Positions 49,775 through 62,162 of a stretch of 64,000 nucleotides of DNA are shown here, piece after piece; the stretch's first letter is position 1; each line of letters opens with the position of its first letter. The DNA is taken from assembly GCF_001645125.1 (NCBI RefSeq), contig NZ_LXKA01000065.1:100411-164410 (forward strand), written 5' to 3'. The stretch comes from Paraburkholderia ginsengiterrae. Its GTDB lineage: Bacteria; Pseudomonadota; Gammaproteobacteria; Burkholderiales; Burkholderiaceae. The notes below the pieces were generated by a model. That model searched no databases, had not been told where the DNA came from, and saw only the letters and a program-made list of their open reading frames with translations. The position numbers and the translations under genes were made by a program.

Positions 49775-52700
49775 TTACTCGCCTGAGTGCTGCTGTTCGG
49801 CGGCCGGGGTTTCCGGCGTACCGAATTCGAACGACTCTTCCGCTGCGATCTGATCGAAACGCTCGCGGTCGGACAGTTCCTTGCTCTTGCGCGCCTTGTG
49901 GAACGCGAGACCCGTACCGGCCGGAATCAGACGGCCGACGATCACGTTTTCCTTCAGACCACGCAGGTCGTCGCGCTTGCCCATGATCGCCGCTTCGGTC
50001 AGCACGCGGGTCGTTTCCTGGAACGACGCCGCGGAGATGAACGAGTCGGTCGACAACGAGGCCTTCGTGATACCGAGCAGGACGTTTTCGTACGTTGCCG
50101 GACGCTTGTCTTCCGCGATCATACGGTCGTTTTCGTCGAGCATATCCGACCGCTCGACCTGTTCGCCCGGGATGAAACGCGTATCGCCGTTGTCCGTAAT
50201 CTGCACGCGGCGCAGCATCTGACGAACAATCACTTCAATGTGCTTGTCGTTGATCTTCACGCCTTGCAGACGGTACACGTCCTGCACTTCGTCCACGATG
50301 TAACGCGACAGCGCTTCGACGCCCTGCAAACGCAGGATGTCGTGCGGATCCGCCGGTCCGTCCACGATCATTTCGCCCTTGTTGACGACCTGACCATCGT
50401 GCACCAGAACCTGCTTTTCCTTCGCGATCAGGAACTCGTGCTGGTTGCCCTCGAGGTCCGTGATAACGAGACGCTGCTTGCCCTTCGTGTCCTTACCGAA
50501 CGACGTCGTACCCGTGACTTCCGCCAGGATACCTGCGTCCTTCGGCGAACGTGCTTCGAACAGTTCCGCCACACGCGGCAGACCGCCAGTAATGTCACGC
50601 GTCTTCTGCGATTCAGTGGGGATACGTGCGAGCACCTCACCGACCTGCACTTGCTGACCGTCCTTCACGGTTATCAGAGCGCCGACCTGGAAGCCGATCT
50701 GCACCGAGTGCTCGGTGTTCGGGATCTTGACTTCTTCGCCGTTCGCATCGAGCAGCTTGACCTGCGGACGCACCGTCTTCGACGCTTGCGAACCACGACG
50801 CTTCACGTCGATCACGACCAGCGTGGACAGACCCGTCACATCGTCGATCTGCTTCGCAACGGTCACGCCTTCTTCGACGTTTTCGAACTTCACCGTACCA
50901 CCGTATTCGGTGATGATCGGACGCGTCATCGGATCCCACGTCGCCAGTTGCGTGCCGGCCTTGATCTGCGCGCCGTCCAGTTGCAACAGCGTCGCGCCGT
51001 ACGGCACCTTGTGACGTTCGCGCTCGCGACCGTGGTCGTCGGTAATCATCGCTTCGCCCGAACGCGAGATGACGATCTGCTCGCCCTTCGCGTTGGTGAC
51101 GTAACGCATCGTTGCCGTGAAACGCACCGTACCGTTCGACTTCGCTTCAACCGACGAAGCCACCGCCGCACGCGATGCCGCACCACCGATGTGGAACGTA
51201 CGCATCGTGAGCTGCGTGCCCGGTTCACCGATCGACTGAGCAGCGATCACGCCGACTGCCTCACCGACGTTGACCGACGAGCCGCGGCCCAGGTCGCGGC
51301 CATAGCAGGCTGCGCACAGACCGTAACGCGTTTCGCAAGTCAGCGGCGTACGCACGCGCACTTCGTCGATACCGAGGCGTTCGATTTCTTCAACTGCGTC
51401 TTCGTCGAGCAGCGTGCCCGTTTCGTACAGCGTTTCCTGCGATTCCGGATTGACGACGTCCGCCACCGTCACGCGACCCAGAATACGGTCACGCAGCGCT
51501 TCGACGACTTCACCGCCTTCGACCAACGCCTTCATCGCCACGCCTTGCGACGTGCCGCAATCGTCTTCGACGACGACCAGATCCTGCGTCACATCGACCA
51601 GACGACGCGTCAGGTAACCCGAGTTTGCCGTCTTCAGTGCCGTATCAGCCAGACCCTTACGTGCACCGTGGGTCGAGATGAAGTACTGCAACACGTTCAG
51701 GCCTTCGCGGAAGTTCGCCGTAATCGGCGTCTCGATGATCGAGCCGTCCGGCTTCGCCATCAGGCCACGCATACCGGCCAGCTGACGAATCTGAACCGCG
51801 GAACCACGAGCACCCGAGTCCGCCATCATGTAAATCGAGTTGAACGATTCCTGACGCGTTTCGTTGCCGTCGCGATCGACCACCGGCTCCGTCGACAGCT
51901 GCTCCATCATCGCCTTGCCGACCGCTTCCGACGTTGCCGACCAAATGTCGACCACGTTGTTGTAGCGCTCTTGCGACGTGACGAGACCCGACATGTACTG
52001 ACGGTCGTATTCCTTCACCTTCTTCGCGGCGTCGCCAACGATGGTTTCCTTCTGCGGCGGCACGAGCATGTCGTCGACGCAGATCGAGATACCAGCGCGC
52101 GTTGCCAGACGGAAACCCGACTGCATCAACTGGTCGGCGAAAATCACCGTTTCGCGCAGACCGCACTTGCGGAATGCGGTGTTGATCAGACGCGAGATTT
52201 CCTTCTTCTTCAGCGGCTTGTTCAGCACCGAGAACGGCAGGCCCGGCGGCAGGATTTCCGACAGGATGGAACGGCCGACGGTCGTCGCATACAGCGTGAT
52301 CTTCGGCACGAATGCCGGCGCGCCTTCCGACTTGTCTTCGTTATGGACCATTTCAGTGATCCGCACGTTGACGCGCGAGGCGAGCTCAACTTCCTTGTTC
52401 TCGTACGCACGCAGCGCTTCCGAGACGCCCGTGAACGTCAGGCCTTCGCCCTTCGCGTTCACGGCTTCACGGGTCGCGTAGTACAGACCGAGCACGATAT
52501 CCTGCGACGGCACGATCGACGGATCGCCGTTGGCCGGGAACAGGACGTTGTTCGACGCCAGCATCAGCGTACGCGCTTCCATCTGCGCTTCGAGCGACAG
52601 CGGCACGTGAACAGCCATCTGGTCACCGTCGAAGTCGGCGTTGAACGCCGCGCAAACGAGCGGGTGCAGCTGGATTGCCTTACCTTCGATCAGCACCGGC

Positions 52701-54013
52701 TCGAAAGCCTGAATGCCAAGACGGTGCAGCGTCGGCGCACGGTTCAGCATGACCGGATGTTCGCGGATCACCTCTTCGAGGATGTCCCACACCACCGGCG
52801 TCTGGTTCTCGACTTCCTTCTTCGCAGCCTTGATGGTGGTAGCGACACCCATCACTTCGAGCTTGTTGAAGATGAACGGCTTGAACAGTTCGAGCGCCAT
52901 CAGCTTCGGCAGACCGCACTGATGCAGCTTGAGCGTCGGACCGACCACGATCACCGAACGGCCCGAGTAGTCAACGCGCTTACCAAGCAGGTTCTGACGG
53001 AAACGGCCGCCCTTACCCTTGATCATGTCGGCGAGCGACTTCAGCGGACGCTTGTTCGCGCCGGTCATGGCCTTACCGCGGCGACCGTTGTCGAGCAGCG
53101 AATCGACGGCTTCCTGCAACATCCGCTTTTCGTTGCGGACGATGATTTCAGGCGCCTTCAGTTCGAGCAGACGCTTCAACCGGTTGTTACGGTTGATCAC
53201 GCGGCGATACAGGTCGTTCAGGTCCGACGTCGCGAAACGGCCGCCGTCCAGCGGCACCAGCGGACGCAGTTCCGGCGGCAGCACCGGCAGCACTTCGAGC
53301 ACCATCCAGTCAGGCTTGATGCCCGAACGCTGGAAAGCCTCAAGCACCTTCAGACGCTTCGCGTACTTCTTGATCTTCGCTTCCGAACCCGTGTTCTTGA
53401 GTTCCGTACGCAGCAACTCGACCTGTTCGTCGATGTTGATCGCGCGCAGCAGTTCGCGCACGCCTTCCGCGCCCATTTCGGCACGGAATTCGTCACCGTA
53501 CTCTTCGACCTTGTTGTAGTAATCCTCTTCGGTCATGATCTGCCGCGCTTTCAGCGGCGTCATGCCCGGATCGATCACCACATATGCTTCGAAGTACAGC
53601 ACGCGCTCGATGTCGCGCAGCGTCATGTCGAGCACCATGCCCAGACGCGACGGCAGCGACTTCAGGAACCAGATGTGCGCAACCGGCGAGGCCAGCTCAA
53701 TATGGCCCATGCGTTCGCGACGCACCTTCGCCAGCGTCACTTCGACGCCGCACTTCTCGCAGATCACGCCACGGTGCTTCAGGCGCTTGTACTTGCCGCA
53801 AAGGCATTCGTAGTCCTTGATCGGCCCGAAAATCTTCGCGCAGAACAGACCATCGCGTTCCGGCTTGAACGTCCGGTAGTTGATGGTTTCCGGCTTCTTC
53901 ACTTCACCGAACGACCACGAACGGATCTTGTCCGGCGAGGCCAGACCGATCTTGATCGCGTCAAAAACTTCAGGCTGTTGGACTTGCTTGAATAGATCGA
54001 GCAGAGCTTTCAT
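49775..54013 (-). CDS. rpoC: RNA polymerase beta' subunit
   Basis: A 1,412-residue catalytic subunit. It has the N-terminal zinc finger ([20 protein letters not shown]), the catalytic NADFDGDQM (about 459-467) with three metal-binding Asp, the bridge helix/trigger loop region with [12 protein letters not shown], and a second zinc site ([19 protein letters not shown]). It is co-transcribed with rpoB (21-base spacer). Confidence 0.99.
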   Translation of the reverse strand: MKALLDLFKQVQQPEVFDAIKIGLASPDKIRSWSFGEVKKPETINYRTFKPERDGLFCAKIFGPIKDYECLCGKYKRLKHRGVICEKCGVEVTLAKVRRERMGHIELASPVAHIWFLKSLPSRLGMVLDMTLRDIERVLYFEAYVVIDPGMTPLKARQIMTEEDYYNKVEEYGDEFRAEMGAEGVRELLRAINIDEQVELLRTELKNTGSEAKIKKYAKRLKVLEAFQRSGIKPDWMVLEVLPVLPPELRPLVPLDGGRFATSDLNDLYRRVINRNNRLKRLLELKAPEIIVRNEKRMLQEAVDSLLDNGRRGKAMTGANKRPLKSLADMIKGKGGRFRQNLLGKRVDYSGRSVIVVGPTLKLHQCGLPKLMALELFKPFIFNKLEVMGVATTIKAAKKEVENQTPVVWDILEEVIREHPVMLNRAPTLHRLGIQAFEPVLIEGKAIQLHPLVCAAFNADFDGDQMAVHVPLSLEAQMEARTLMLASNNVLFPANGDPSIVPSQDIVLGLYYATREAVNAKGEGLTFTGVSEALRAYENKEVELASRVNVRITEMVHNEDKSEGAPAFVPKITLYATTVGRSILSEILPPGLPFSVLNKPLKKKEISRLINTAFRKCGLRETVIFADQLMQSGFRLATRAGISICVDDMLVPPQKETIVGDAAKKVKEYDRQYMSGLVTSQERYNNVVDIWSATSEAVGKAMMEQLSTEPVVDRDGNETRQESFNSIYMMADSGARGSAVQIRQLAGMRGLMAKPDGSIIETPITANFREGLNVLQYFISTHGARKGLADTALKTANSGYLTRRLVDVTQDLVVVEDDCGTSQGVAMKALVEGGEVVEALRDRILGRVTVADVVNPESQETLYETGTLLDEDAVEEIERLGIDEVRVRTPLTCETRYGLCAACYGRDLGRGSSVNVGEAVGVIAAQSIGEPGTQLTMRTFHIGGAASRAAVASSVEAKSNGTVRFTATMRYVTNAKGEQIVISRSGEAMITDDHGRERERHKVPYGATLLQLDGAQIKAGTQLATWDPMTRPIITEYGGTVKFENVEEGVTVAKQIDDVTGLSTLVVIDVKRRGSQASKTVRPQVKLLDANGEEVKIPNTEHSVQIGFQVGALITVKDGQQVQVGEVLARIPTESQKTRDITGGLPRVAELFEARSPKDAGILAEVTGTTSFGKDTKGKQRLVITDLEGNQHEFLIAKEKQVLVHDGQVVNKGEMIVDGPADPHDILRLQGVEALSRYIVDEVQDVYRLQGVKINDKHIEVIVRQMLRRVQITDNGDTRFIPGEQVERSDMLDENDRMIAEDKRPATYENVLLGITKASLSTDSFISAASFQETTRVLTEAAIMGKRDDLRGLKENVIVGRLIPAGTGLAFHKARKSKELSDRERFDQIAAEESFEFGTPETPAAEQQHSGE

Positions 54014-54034
54014 TGCTTTCTCTCCGTAGTCCGA

Positions 54035-57000
54035 TTAGTTGCGGTCGAGGTCGATGTCGATACCGAGCGAGCGGATTTCCTTCACCAACACGTTGAAGGA
54101 TTCCGGCATGCCTGCATCGATCACGTGATCGCCCTTGACCAGGTTTTCATAAACCTTGGTCCGGCCTGTCACGTCGTCCGACTTCACCGTCAGCATTTCT
54201 TGCAGCACGTACGATGCGCCGTACGCTTCGAGCGCCCACACTTCCATTTCACCGAAACGCTGGCCACCGAACTGCGCTTTACCGCCCAACGGCTGCTGCG
54301 TCACGAGCGAGTACGGGCCCGTGGAACGCGCGTGCATCTTGTCGTCGACCAAGTGGTGCAGTTTCAGGTAGTGCATGTAGCCGACCGTCACCGTACGTTC
54401 GAACATTTCGCCCGTGCGACCGTCGTACAGACGAACCTGATTCTTCGACGGCGTCATGCCGAGGTTCTTCGCGATGTCGTCCGGGAACGCCAGATCCAGC
54501 GCGCGCGACATTTCTTCTTCCGTCGCACCGTCGAACACCGGCGTTGCAAACGGCACGCCTTCGCGCAGATTCTTCGCCAGTTCGACGATTTCGTCGTCGG
54601 TGAAGCTGTCCAGCTCTTCGGCACGGCCCGACTCGTTGTAGATCTTGGTCAGGAATTCGCGCAGTTCAGTGATCTTCGCCTGACGCTGCAGCATTTCGCC
54701 AATACGCCAGCCCAGACCCTTCGCGGCCCAACCCAGATGCACTTCGAGAACCTGACCCACGTTCATCCGCGACGGCACGCCGAGCGGGTTCAGAACGACG
54801 TCAGCCGGACGGCCGTCGGCCATGTACGGCATGTCTTCGATCGGGACGATCTTCGACACGACACCTTTGTTACCGTGACGGCCTGCCATCTTGTCGCCAG
54901 GCTGCAGACGGCGCTTGACTGCCAGGTACACCTTGACCATCTTCAACACGCCCGGCGGCAGTTCGTCGCCTTGCGTGAGCTTCTTGCGCTTTTCTTCGAA
55001 CGCGAGGTCGAACTGGTGGCGCTTTTCTTCGATCGAATTCTTGATCGCTTCGAGCTGTGCCGCTGCTTCTTCGTCCGCGAGGCGGATGTCGAACCAGTGG
55101 TAGTGGTCCAGATCTTCCAGGTAAGCCTGTTCGATCTTCGTGCCCTTCGCCAGCTTCTTCGGACCGCCGTTCGCGACCTTGCCGTCGAGCATACGTGCGA
55201 GACGCTGGAACGCGTCGCCTTCCACGATGCGCAGCTGGTCGTTCAGGTCGAGGCGATAGCGCTTCAGTTCATCGTCAATGATCTGTTGCGCACGCTTGTC
55301 GCGCTGAATGCCTTCACGCGTGAACACCTGGACGTCGATCACCGTACCGCTCATGCCCGACGGCACGCGCAGCGACGTGTCCTTCACGTCCGAAGCCTTT
55401 TCACCGAAGATCGCGCGCAGCAGCTTTTCTTCCGGCGTCAGCTGGGTTTCGCCCTTCGGGGTGACCTTACCGACCAGCACGTCGCCTGCTTCGACTTCCG
55501 CGCCGATGTACACGATGCCCGACTCGTCGAGACGGCCGAGTTGCACTTCAGCCAGGTTCGAGATGTCGCGCGTGATTTCTTCCGGTCCGAGCTTCGTGTC
55601 GCGAGCGACGACATTCAGTTCTTCGATGTGGATCGACGTGTAGCGGTCGTCGGCAACCACCTTCTCCGAGATCAAAATCGAGTCTTCGAAGTTGTAGCCG
55701 TTCCACGGCATGAACGCGATCAGCATGTTCTGGCCGAGCGCGAGCTCGCCCAGATCGGTCGATGCGCCGTCAGCCAGCACGTCGCCGCGTGCAACCTTGT
55801 CGCCCATCTTTACGATCGGGCGCTGGTTGATGTTCGTGTTCTGGTTCGAACGCGTGTACTTGATCAGGTTGTAGATGTCCACGCCGACTTCGCCGGCAAC
55901 GGCTTCGTCGTCGTTCACGCGAATCACGATACGGCCTGCGTCGACGTAATCGACCACACCGCCGCGGAACGCCTGAACCGTCGTACCCGAGTCGACTGCC
56001 ACCGTGCGTTCAATACCCGTACCGACCACGGCCTTTTCAGGGCGCAGACACGGCACAGCCTGACGCTGCATGTTCGAACCCATCAACGCGCGGTTCGCGT
56101 CGTCGTGCTCGAGGAACGGAATCAGCGATGCTGCCACCGACACGATCTGCGACGGCGCCACGTCCATGTACTGGATGCGGTCCGGCGTGACCATCAGCGT
56201 TTCGCCGGCTTCACGCGACGATACCAGTTCGTCGGTCAGCGAGCCGTCGGCAGCAACCGCCGCGTTCGCCTGAGCGATCACGTAACGGCCTTCTTCGATC
56301 GCCGACAGGTAGTCGATCTGATCGGTCACCTTGCTGTCCACGACCTTACGGTACGGCGTTTCGAGGAAGCCGTATTCGTTCAGGTGCGCGTACAGAGCGA
56401 GCGAGTTGATCAGGCCGATGTTCGGACCTTCCGGCGTTTCAATCGGGCACACGCGACCGTAGTGAGTCGGGTGCACGTCGCGGACTTCAAAGCCAGCGCG
56501 CTCACGCGTCAAACCGCCCGGGCCAAGTGCCGAGACACGGCGCTTGTGGGTGATTTCCGACAGCGGGTTCGTTTGGTCCATGAACTGCGACAGCTGCGAC
56601 GAACCGAAGAACTCGCGAATCGCCGACGAAATCGGCTTCGAGTTGATCAGGTCGTGCGGCATCAGGTTTTCGCTTTCAGCCTGGCCGAGGCGTTCCTTCA
56701 CAGCACGTTCGACACGCACGAGACCTGCGCGGAACTGGTTTTCGGCCAGTTCGCCGACGCAACGCACACGACGGTTGCCCAAGTGGTCGATGTCGTCCAC
56801 TTCGCCCTTGCCGTTACGCAGCTCGACCAGGATCTTGATCGTTGCGAGGATGTCGTCGTCTTGCAGCGTCATCGGTCCGACGATCTCGTCGCGACCCACG
56901 CGACGATTGAACTTCATACGACCCACCTTGGACAGGTCGTATGCGTCTTCGCTGTAGAACAGACGGTTGAACAGCGCCTCGACCGCTTCTTCGGTCGGCG

Positions 57001-58141
57001 GTTCGCCCGGACGCATCATGCGGTAGATGGCGATGCGAGCGGCCATCTTGTCCGCGGTTTCGTCGATACGCAGCGTCGACGAGATGTACGGACCTTGATC
57101 CAGATCGTTCGTGTAGAGCGTCTGGATGTCTTTGATCTTCGCTTCGCGAAGCTTTTCGAGGACGGTTTCCGTGATTTCGTCGTTCGCGTTCGCGATAACT
57201 TCACCGGTGTCACCGTCGACAACGTTCTTCGCCAGCACGCGGCCGAGCAGATAGTCTTCCGGGACCGAGATGAACTTGGTCTTCGCGTTGTCGAGATCGC
57301 GAATATGCTTCGCGTTGATCCGCTTGTCCTTCTGGACAATCACGTTGCCATCACGGTCCGTGATGTCGAAACGTGCGACTTCACCACGCAGGCGCTCCGG
57401 CACGAATTCCATCTGCGCGCCTTCCGGCATCAGCGTGAAATTGTCGAACACGAAGAAGTTTGCGAGGATCTGTTCCGGCGTGAGGCCGATTGCCTTCAGC
57501 AGGATCGTAACCGGCATCTTGCGGCGACGGTCGACGCGGAAGTACAGCACGTCCTTCGGGTCGAACTCGAAGTCGAGCCACGAGCCGCGGTAAGGAATGA
57601 TACGTGCGGAGAACAGGAGCTTGCCCGAGCTGTGCGTCTTGCCCTTGTCGTGTTCGAAGAACACGCCAGGCGAACGGTGCAGCTGCGAAACGATCACACG
57701 TTCCGTGCCGTTGATGACGAACGAACCGGTCGGCGTCATGAGCGGAATTTCGCCCATGTACACTTCCTGTTCCTTCACTTCCTTCACGACCGGCTTGCTC
57801 GGCGATTCCTTGTCGAGCAACACCAGACGCACTTTCGCGCGCAGGGCCGAGCAGTACGTCAAACCGCGCTGCTGACATTCCTTGATGTTGAATGCCGGCG
57901 GCGACAGCATGTAGCTGACGAACTCCAGACGAGCGAACCCGTTATGCGAAACGATCGGGAAAACAGAGGTAAACGCAGCTTGCAGGCCTTCCGGCTTGCG
58001 TTGCGTGGACGACGTGTCTGCTTGCAGAAACGTGCTGAATGATTCAAGCTGGGTAGCCAGCAGGAAAGGTACTTGGTGAACGATGGGGCGCTTCGCAAAA
58101 CTCTTGCGAATGCGCTTCTTCTCGGTGAAGGAATATTGCAT
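54035..58141 (-). CDS. rpoB: RNA polymerase beta subunit
   Basis: A 1,368-residue beta subunit. The rifampicin region (about 511-540) reads [20 protein letters not shown] then [11 protein letters not shown], wild type at the usual resistance positions. Further motifs are [20 protein letters not shown] and the switch region [20 protein letters not shown] near the end. A 369-base spacer with an attenuator-like hairpin precedes it. Confidence 0.99.
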   Translation of the reverse strand: MQYSFTEKKRIRKSFAKRPIVHQVPFLLATQLESFSTFLQADTSSTQRKPEGLQAAFTSVFPIVSHNGFARLEFVSYMLSPPAFNIKECQQRGLTYCSALRAKVRLVLLDKESPSKPVVKEVKEQEVYMGEIPLMTPTGSFVINGTERVIVSQLHRSPGVFFEHDKGKTHSSGKLLFSARIIPYRGSWLDFEFDPKDVLYFRVDRRRKMPVTILLKAIGLTPEQILANFFVFDNFTLMPEGAQMEFVPERLRGEVARFDITDRDGNVIVQKDKRINAKHIRDLDNAKTKFISVPEDYLLGRVLAKNVVDGDTGEVIANANDEITETVLEKLREAKIKDIQTLYTNDLDQGPYISSTLRIDETADKMAARIAIYRMMRPGEPPTEEAVEALFNRLFYSEDAYDLSKVGRMKFNRRVGRDEIVGPMTLQDDDILATIKILVELRNGKGEVDDIDHLGNRRVRCVGELAENQFRAGLVRVERAVKERLGQAESENLMPHDLINSKPISSAIREFFGSSQLSQFMDQTNPLSEITHKRRVSALGPGGLTRERAGFEVRDVHPTHYGRVCPIETPEGPNIGLINSLALYAHLNEYGFLETPYRKVVDSKVTDQIDYLSAIEEGRYVIAQANAAVAADGSLTDELVSSREAGETLMVTPDRIQYMDVAPSQIVSVAASLIPFLEHDDANRALMGSNMQRQAVPCLRPEKAVVGTGIERTVAVDSGTTVQAFRGGVVDYVDAGRIVIRVNDDEAVAGEVGVDIYNLIKYTRSNQNTNINQRPIVKMGDKVARGDVLADGASTDLGELALGQNMLIAFMPWNGYNFEDSILISEKVVADDRYTSIHIEELNVVARDTKLGPEEITRDISNLAEVQLGRLDESGIVYIGAEVEAGDVLVGKVTPKGETQLTPEEKLLRAIFGEKASDVKDTSLRVPSGMSGTVIDVQVFTREGIQRDKRAQQIIDDELKRYRLDLNDQLRIVEGDAFQRLARMLDGKVANGGPKKLAKGTKIEQAYLEDLDHYHWFDIRLADEEAAAQLEAIKNSIEEKRHQFDLAFEEKRKKLTQGDELPPGVLKMVKVYLAVKRRLQPGDKMAGRHGNKGVVSKIVPIEDMPYMADGRPADVVLNPLGVPSRMNVGQVLEVHLGWAAKGLGWRIGEMLQRQAKITELREFLTKIYNESGRAEELDSFTDDEIVELAKNLREGVPFATPVFDGATEEEMSRALDLAFPDDIAKNLGMTPSKNQVRLYDGRTGEMFERTVTVGYMHYLKLHHLVDDKMHARSTGPYSLVTQQPLGGKAQFGGQRFGEMEVWALEAYGASYVLQEMLTVKSDDVTGRTKVYENLVKGDHVIDAGMPESFNVLVKEIRSLGIDIDLDRN

Positions 58142-58510
58142 ACGATCTCCGAATCACGGCGGGCATTGTTGTCGAGGCAGGATACCTTGATGAGACAACC
58201 CGAGTGTTCACCGACTGAGACCCGATGGCCGTCCGATGGCTTGAACGAGCCTAGAAGCTTGGTGGTTGGCCGCTACCAACCGCTGGCTGACGGCAGCGGA
58301 TGCCTATGTTGCCCGCTACCCGACCAAACTTGCCTTCTGCAGTCGCTTCAGAAGACAAAGAGAATCGCCGGTCAATGTTGCCGAATGGCGGTTTTCTTTG
58401 GCTTCTGGGAGCTACGTTTTTGCCGAAACAACGTGCGAAAACGCGTCCCCCACAAAGCACAAAAAGGCCGGCGGTGAAAAACCGCCAGCCTTCGCACAAC
58501 GCGCTGAAAC
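58142..58510 (-). promoter_or_regulatory. rplL-rpoB intergenic region with attenuator
   Basis: This 369-base gap holds no gene. A stem of ten pairs (58466-58475 with 58481-58490, one G-U) is followed on the minus strand by TTTTTG, an intrinsic terminator just after rplL. A smaller hairpin (GGTTGG / CCAACC, 58261-58266 region) lies closer to rpoB. The layout is like E. coli, where a partial terminator and an RNase III site set the ratio of L7/L12 to RNA polymerase; equivalence here is inference. Confidence 0.7.
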
Positions 58511-58885
58511 TTACTTGATTTCAGCCTTCGCGCCGGCTTCTTCCAACTTCTTCTTGGCTTCTTCAGCAGCAGCCTTCGGTACCGCTTCCTTAACAGGCTT
58601 CGGTGCACCGTCAACCAGATCCTTCGCTTCCTTCAGGCCGAGACCCGTCAGTTCACGAACGGCCTTAATGACCGAAACCTTGTTCGCGCCGACTTCCGTC
58701 AGGTTGACCGTGAACTCGGTTTGCTCTTCAGCTGCAGCAGCAGCGCCGCCGCCTGCCGGGCCTGCCACTGCAACAGCAGCTGCCGACACGCCAAACTTTT
58801 CTTCGAACGCCTTGACCAGCTCGTTCAGTTCCAGAACCGACATCGAGCTTACTGCCTCGAGGATGTCTTCTTTTGCGATTGCCAT
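58511..58885 (-). CDS. rplL: 50S ribosomal protein L7/L12
   Basis: A 124-residue stalk protein that recruits translation GTPases. The N-terminal dimer domain ([20 protein letters not shown]) is followed by an Ala/Gly-rich hinge (about 37-52) and the C-terminal domain with [20 protein letters not shown] and [10 protein letters not shown]. It follows rplJ after 63 bases and is followed by the attenuator. Confidence 0.98.
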   Translation of the reverse strand: MAIAKEDILEAVSSMSVLELNELVKAFEEKFGVSAAAVAVAGPAGGGAAAAAEEQTEFTVNLTEVGANKVSVIKAVRELTGLGLKEAKDLVDGAPKPVKEAVPKAAAEEAKKKLEEAGAKAEIK

Positions 58886-58948
58886 TTGAAATACTCCTAA
58901 ATTGAATTCGGATACAGCCAGCGATCAATCACGCTCGACTGAAGTGCA

Positions 58949-59452
58949 TTACGCAGCGGTTTCTTCGCCTTGTTTCTTTTCTGCCAGCGCGGCCAGAGCG
59001 CGCGCAAAGCCGGAAACAGGTGCCTGCATAACGTACAACAGCTTGGAGAGCAGTTCTTCGCGGCTCGGGATGTTTGCCAGCGCTTGCACGCCAGCCTTGT
59101 CCATCACCTTGCCTTCGTAGGAACCGGCCTTGATGATCAACTTGTCATTGGTTTTGCCGAAGTCGTTGACGACCTTAGCAGCTGCAATTGCATCTTCCGA
59201 GATGCCGTAGATCAGGGGACCAGTCATCTGCTCTGCCAGCGGAGCAAACGGGGTACCTTCGACAGCGCGACGCGCCAGCGTGTTTTTCAACACGCGAAGG
59301 TAAACCTGTTGCTCACGCGCTTTCGCGCGCAGCTTGGTCAGATCGCCAACCGCGATTCCACGATACTCAGCCAGAACCACGGTCTGGGCTTTCGCGACTT
59401 GCGCGGCAACCTCAGCGACCACGGCCTGCTTGCTTTCTTTGTTAAGTGGCAC
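58949..59452 (-). CDS. rplJ: 50S ribosomal protein L10
   Basis: A 167-residue stalk base protein that binds L7/L12 dimers through its C-terminal helix. The start is GTG at 59452 with GGAGG six bases upstream, giving [20 protein letters not shown]. The ATG-initiated longer frame upstream has no homology. [20 protein letters not shown] and [15 protein letters not shown] are diagnostic. The L10-L12 complex usually represses its own leader. Confidence 0.97.
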   Translation of the reverse strand: MPLNKESKQAVVAEVAAQVAKAQTVVLAEYRGIAVGDLTKLRAKAREQQVYLRVLKNTLARRAVEGTPFAPLAEQMTGPLIYGISEDAIAAAKVVNDFGKTNDKLIIKAGSYEGKVMDKAGVQALANIPSREELLSKLLYVMQAPVSGFARALAALAEKKQGEETAA

Positions 59453-59754
59453 GGTTAACCTCCAGATTCGATACACGCAGCGTGCGCCTTGTGTACCGCG
59501 TTCAATAACGGCGTCCGACCAGTCAGGAGTATTTCGACCGCCCGACATCCGCATTGCTGCGGACATCCGACGGTTTCATCACTACAAAACCTTTTCGGGT
59601 TCGCCATCTGCGTTGGCTTTGCATTAAGGACTCGCCTACCTGCTGCGTGCCCGCCAACGGTCTTTGACAACCGGTTGCGCAATGCAAACTGCCATTCCGC
59701 AACCGCCCAAAGCCCTTAAAACCGCCCCAACTTTCGTCGAGGCGATGAATTTTC
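59453..59754 (-). promoter_or_regulatory. rplA-rplJ spacer: candidate L10 leader
   Basis: A 302-base gap without a gene. It contains a 10-bp stem on the minus strand allowing G-U pairs, capped by a GCAA tetraloop (59544-59553 with 59558-59567), and a TACAC / GTGTA hairpin region close to the rplJ ribosome site. Position and structure fit the autoregulatory L10 leader found in many bacteria. I could not identify the kink-turn with confidence. Confidence 0.5.
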
Positions 59755-60453
59755 TTACTGTGCTGCCAGCGATGCCTGGTCGACGCGAACGCCAACGCCC
59801 ATCGTGCTCGACAGTGCAACCTTACGCAGGTAAACACCCTTGCTCGTTGCCGGCTTCGCTTTTTGCAGCGCGTCGACGAGAGCGTTCAGGTTGGTGCGCA
59901 GTGCCGTCGGTTCGAACGAAGCGCGGCCGATAGTAGCGTGGATGATACCGGCCTTGTCGACACGGAATTGCACCTGACCAGCCTTGGCGTTCTTCACTGC
60001 CGTTGCGACGTCCGGCGTAACCGTACCGACCTTCGGGTTCGGCATCAGGCCGCGCGGGCCGAGGATCTGACCGAGCGTACCGACAACGCGCATGGTGTCC
60101 GGCGAAGCGATCACGATGTCAAAGTCCAGCTTGCCGGCCTTGACTTGTTCAGCCAGATCTTCCATACCGACGACTTCAGCGCCTGCTGCACGAGCTTGCT
60201 CAGCCTTTTCGCCTTGTGCGAACACCGCGACGCGGACCGACTTACCGGTACCAGCCGGCAGAACGACCGAGCCACGGACCACTTGATCCGACTTCTTCGC
60301 GTCAATGCCGAGTTGCACTGCGACGTCGATCGATTCGTCGAACTTCGCGCTTGCGCATTCCTTCACGAGCGACAGAGCTTCGTCGATCGCGTACAGCTTC
60401 TGACGATCAACCTTGGCTGCAAATGCTTGCAGACGCTTCGAAAGCTTAGCCAT
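59755..60453 (-). CDS. rplA: 50S ribosomal protein L1
   Basis: A 232-residue L1 of the E-site stalk, which helps release deacyl-tRNA and in E. coli represses rplK-rplA. It has [40 protein letters not shown] and [18 protein letters not shown]. Its ATG directly follows the rplK stop. Confidence 0.98.
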   Translation of the reverse strand: MAKLSKRLQAFAAKVDRQKLYAIDEALSLVKECASAKFDESIDVAVQLGIDAKKSDQVVRGSVVLPAGTGKSVRVAVFAQGEKAEQARAAGAEVVGMEDLAEQVKAGKLDFDIVIASPDTMRVVGTLGQILGPRGLMPNPKVGTVTPDVATAVKNAKAGQVQFRVDKAGIIHATIGRASFEPTALRTNLNALVDALQKAKPATSKGVYLRKVALSSTMGVGVRVDQASLAAQ

Positions 60454-60885
60454 TTACACGCCCTCCACGGTGATGCCCATCGAGCGGGCGCTACCAGCGA
60501 TCGTACGAACCGCTGCGTCCAGATCAGCTGCCGTCAGATCGGGCATCTTGGTCTTGGCGATGTCTTCAGCTTGAGCGCGGGTGATCTTGCCAACCTTGTC
60601 GGTATGCGGCTTGCTCGAACCCTTATCGATCTTCGCTGCCTTCTTGATCAGAACCGTAGCCGGCGGCGTCTTCAGAACGAACGTGAAGCTCTTGTCCGCG
60701 AACGCGGTGATCACGACCGGAGTCGGCAGACCCGGCTCCAGCGCTTGAGTCTGCGCGTTAAACGCCTTGCAGAACTCCATGATGTTCAGGCCGCGCTGAC
60801 CCAGTGCCGGACCGACCGGCGGCGACGGATTGGCTTTGCCTGCAGGAATCTGCAGCTTGATAAAGCCGATGATTTTCTTTGCCAT
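60454..60885 (-). CDS. rplK: 50S ribosomal protein L11
   Basis: A 143-residue L11 of the GTPase-associated centre: [40 protein letters not shown] and the C-terminal RNA-binding domain ending in [11 protein letters not shown]. Start 60885 follows GAGG; the upstream in-frame ATG has no homology. Confidence 0.98.
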   Translation of the reverse strand: MAKKIIGFIKLQIPAGKANPSPPVGPALGQRGLNIMEFCKAFNAQTQALEPGLPTPVVITAFADKSFTFVLKTPPATVLIKKAAKIDKGSSKPHTDKVGKITRAQAEDIAKTKMPDLTAADLDAAVRTIAGSARSMGITVEGV

Positions 60886-61046
60886 GTTGGAACCTCTTTG
60901 GAACACCACATGAAAACATGCGGGGTTCAGTGAGTAGTAGCGCGCGTTCACCGAAATGGGCTACTTGCGCTCCTCAACAGCCATTACGCGGACCGTAAGC
61001 GCGAAATACGAAACGCACCAGTTGGTGCGCTCCGTAGAATTCTGGA

Positions 61047-61604
61047 TTACAGCTTTTCGACCTGGCCGAATTCCAGTTCGACCGGCGTTGCGCGGCCGAA
61101 AATCGTAACGGAAACTCGGACACGCGACTTTTCGTAGTTCACTTCTTCGACGCTGCCGTTGAAATCCGTGAACGGGCCGTCCTTCACCCGCACCATCTCG
61201 CCCACTTCGAACAGGGTCTTCGGACGCGGCTTTTCCACGCCTTCCTGCATCTGCGACATGATTTTCTCGACTTCCCGAGGGGAAATCGGGCTCGGACGAT
61301 TACGTGCACCGCCGACGAAACCAGTCACCTTTGCCGTGTTTTTCACGAGGTGCCACGTTTCGTCAGTCATTTCCATTTCCACGAGCACATAGCCCGGGAA
61401 GAAACGACGTTCGGTCACCGATTTGTGACCGCCTTTCACCTCGACGACTTCTTCGGTCGGCACGAGGATTTGACCAAACTGATCTTGCATGCCGGCACGT
61501 TCGATGCGCTCCTGAAGCGCACGTTGCACGCTCTTCTCCATACCGGAGTAGGCGTGCACCACGTACCAACGTTTTCCACTCGGGGATGCCGGAGTATCGC
61601 TCAT
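61047..61604 (-). CDS. nusG: Transcription termination/antitermination factor NusG
   Basis: A 185-residue factor that binds the polymerase clamp through its NGN domain ([31 protein letters not shown]) and Rho or S10 through the KOW domain ([20 protein letters not shown]). Its ATG is one base from the secE stop, so secE-nusG is an operon. Confidence 0.98.
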   Translation of the reverse strand: MSDTPASPSGKRWYVVHAYSGMEKSVQRALQERIERAGMQDQFGQILVPTEEVVEVKGGHKSVTERRFFPGYVLVEMEMTDETWHLVKNTAKVTGFVGGARNRPSPISPREVEKIMSQMQEGVEKPRPKTLFEVGEMVRVKDGPFTDFNGSVEEVNYEKSRVRVSVTIFGRATPVELEFGQVEKL

Positions 61605-61605
61605 A

Positions 61606-61986
61606 TCATTTCCAACCCAGAATCACCGAGAAAATCGCCCATTCGATGGATTTATCACTAACCCAGAGAAAGATCGCCATGACGAACACGAAGCCGAACA
61701 CTACGAGCGTTGTCTGGGTCGCCTCTTTGCGAGTGGGCCAGACAACCTTACGGACTTCCTTGTACGAATCTTTGGCGAAAGCGATGAAACTCTTGCCAGG
61801 CGCGGAGAGAAGACCGACTGCAACACCCGCGATCGCACCAACAGCCAAGGCGGCTCCGCGGACGTACCATTCCTGGCCACCGAGCCAGAAGAACCCCACG
61901 AACCCGGCCAAGACCAACAATACGCCCGCGACGAGCATCAGCTTGTCGCCGGATGTATTTACAGTTTCGACGGAAGGATTCGCCAT
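61606..61986 (-). CDS. secE: Protein translocase subunit SecE
   Basis: A 126-residue inner membrane protein that clamps SecY. Two N-terminal helices ([37 protein letters not shown]) precede the conserved cytoplasmic stretch [20 protein letters not shown] and a third helix ([17 protein letters not shown]). This three-helix form is the usual proteobacterial type. It lies 37 bases after tRNA-Trp. Confidence 0.97.
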   Translation of the reverse strand: MANPSVETVNTSGDKLMLVAGVLLVLAGFVGFFWLGGQEWYVRGAALAVGAIAGVAVGLLSAPGKSFIAFAKDSYKEVRKVVWPTRKEATQTTLVVFGFVFVMAIFLWVSDKSIEWAIFSVILGWK

Positions 61987-62022
61987 AACACCTTAACGAA
62001 GCGCCACATTTGGCGCGAGAGT

Positions 62023-62098
62023 TGGCAGGGGCAGAGGGAATCGAACCCCCAACCTTCGGTTTTGGAGACCGACGCTCTGCCAGTTGAGCTATACCCCT
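62023..62098 (-). tRNA. tRNA-Trp (CCA)
   Basis: A 76-base cloverleaf with encoded CCA. Acceptor AGGGGTA / TGCCCCT, discriminator G, anticodon CCA in CTCCAAA context, T-loop GGTTCGATTCC. It lies between tuf and secE, the tufB-secE arrangement also known from E. coli. Confidence 0.97.
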
Positions 62099-62162
62099 AA
62101 ACCATTTGGGGTTGACGACACCGCCAACCCCGAAACTACCGATCAACGAGAACTATCTGGCG

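Noticed and set aside
49787-53995. A 1,402-codon open frame on the plus strand opposite rpoC
   Set aside because: Its translation is Arg/His/Asp/Val-rich with no recognisable motif. It exists because the GC-rich codon bias of rpoC removes stops from the opposite strand. The same holds for the long frames opposite rpoB (54125-58042), fusA (44306-46372), gltB (25-2463) and tuf.
49930-58140. Resistance alleles in rpoB, rpsL or rpsE
   Set aside because: The rifampicin region of RpoB, S12 lysines and the S5 loop all read as wild type.
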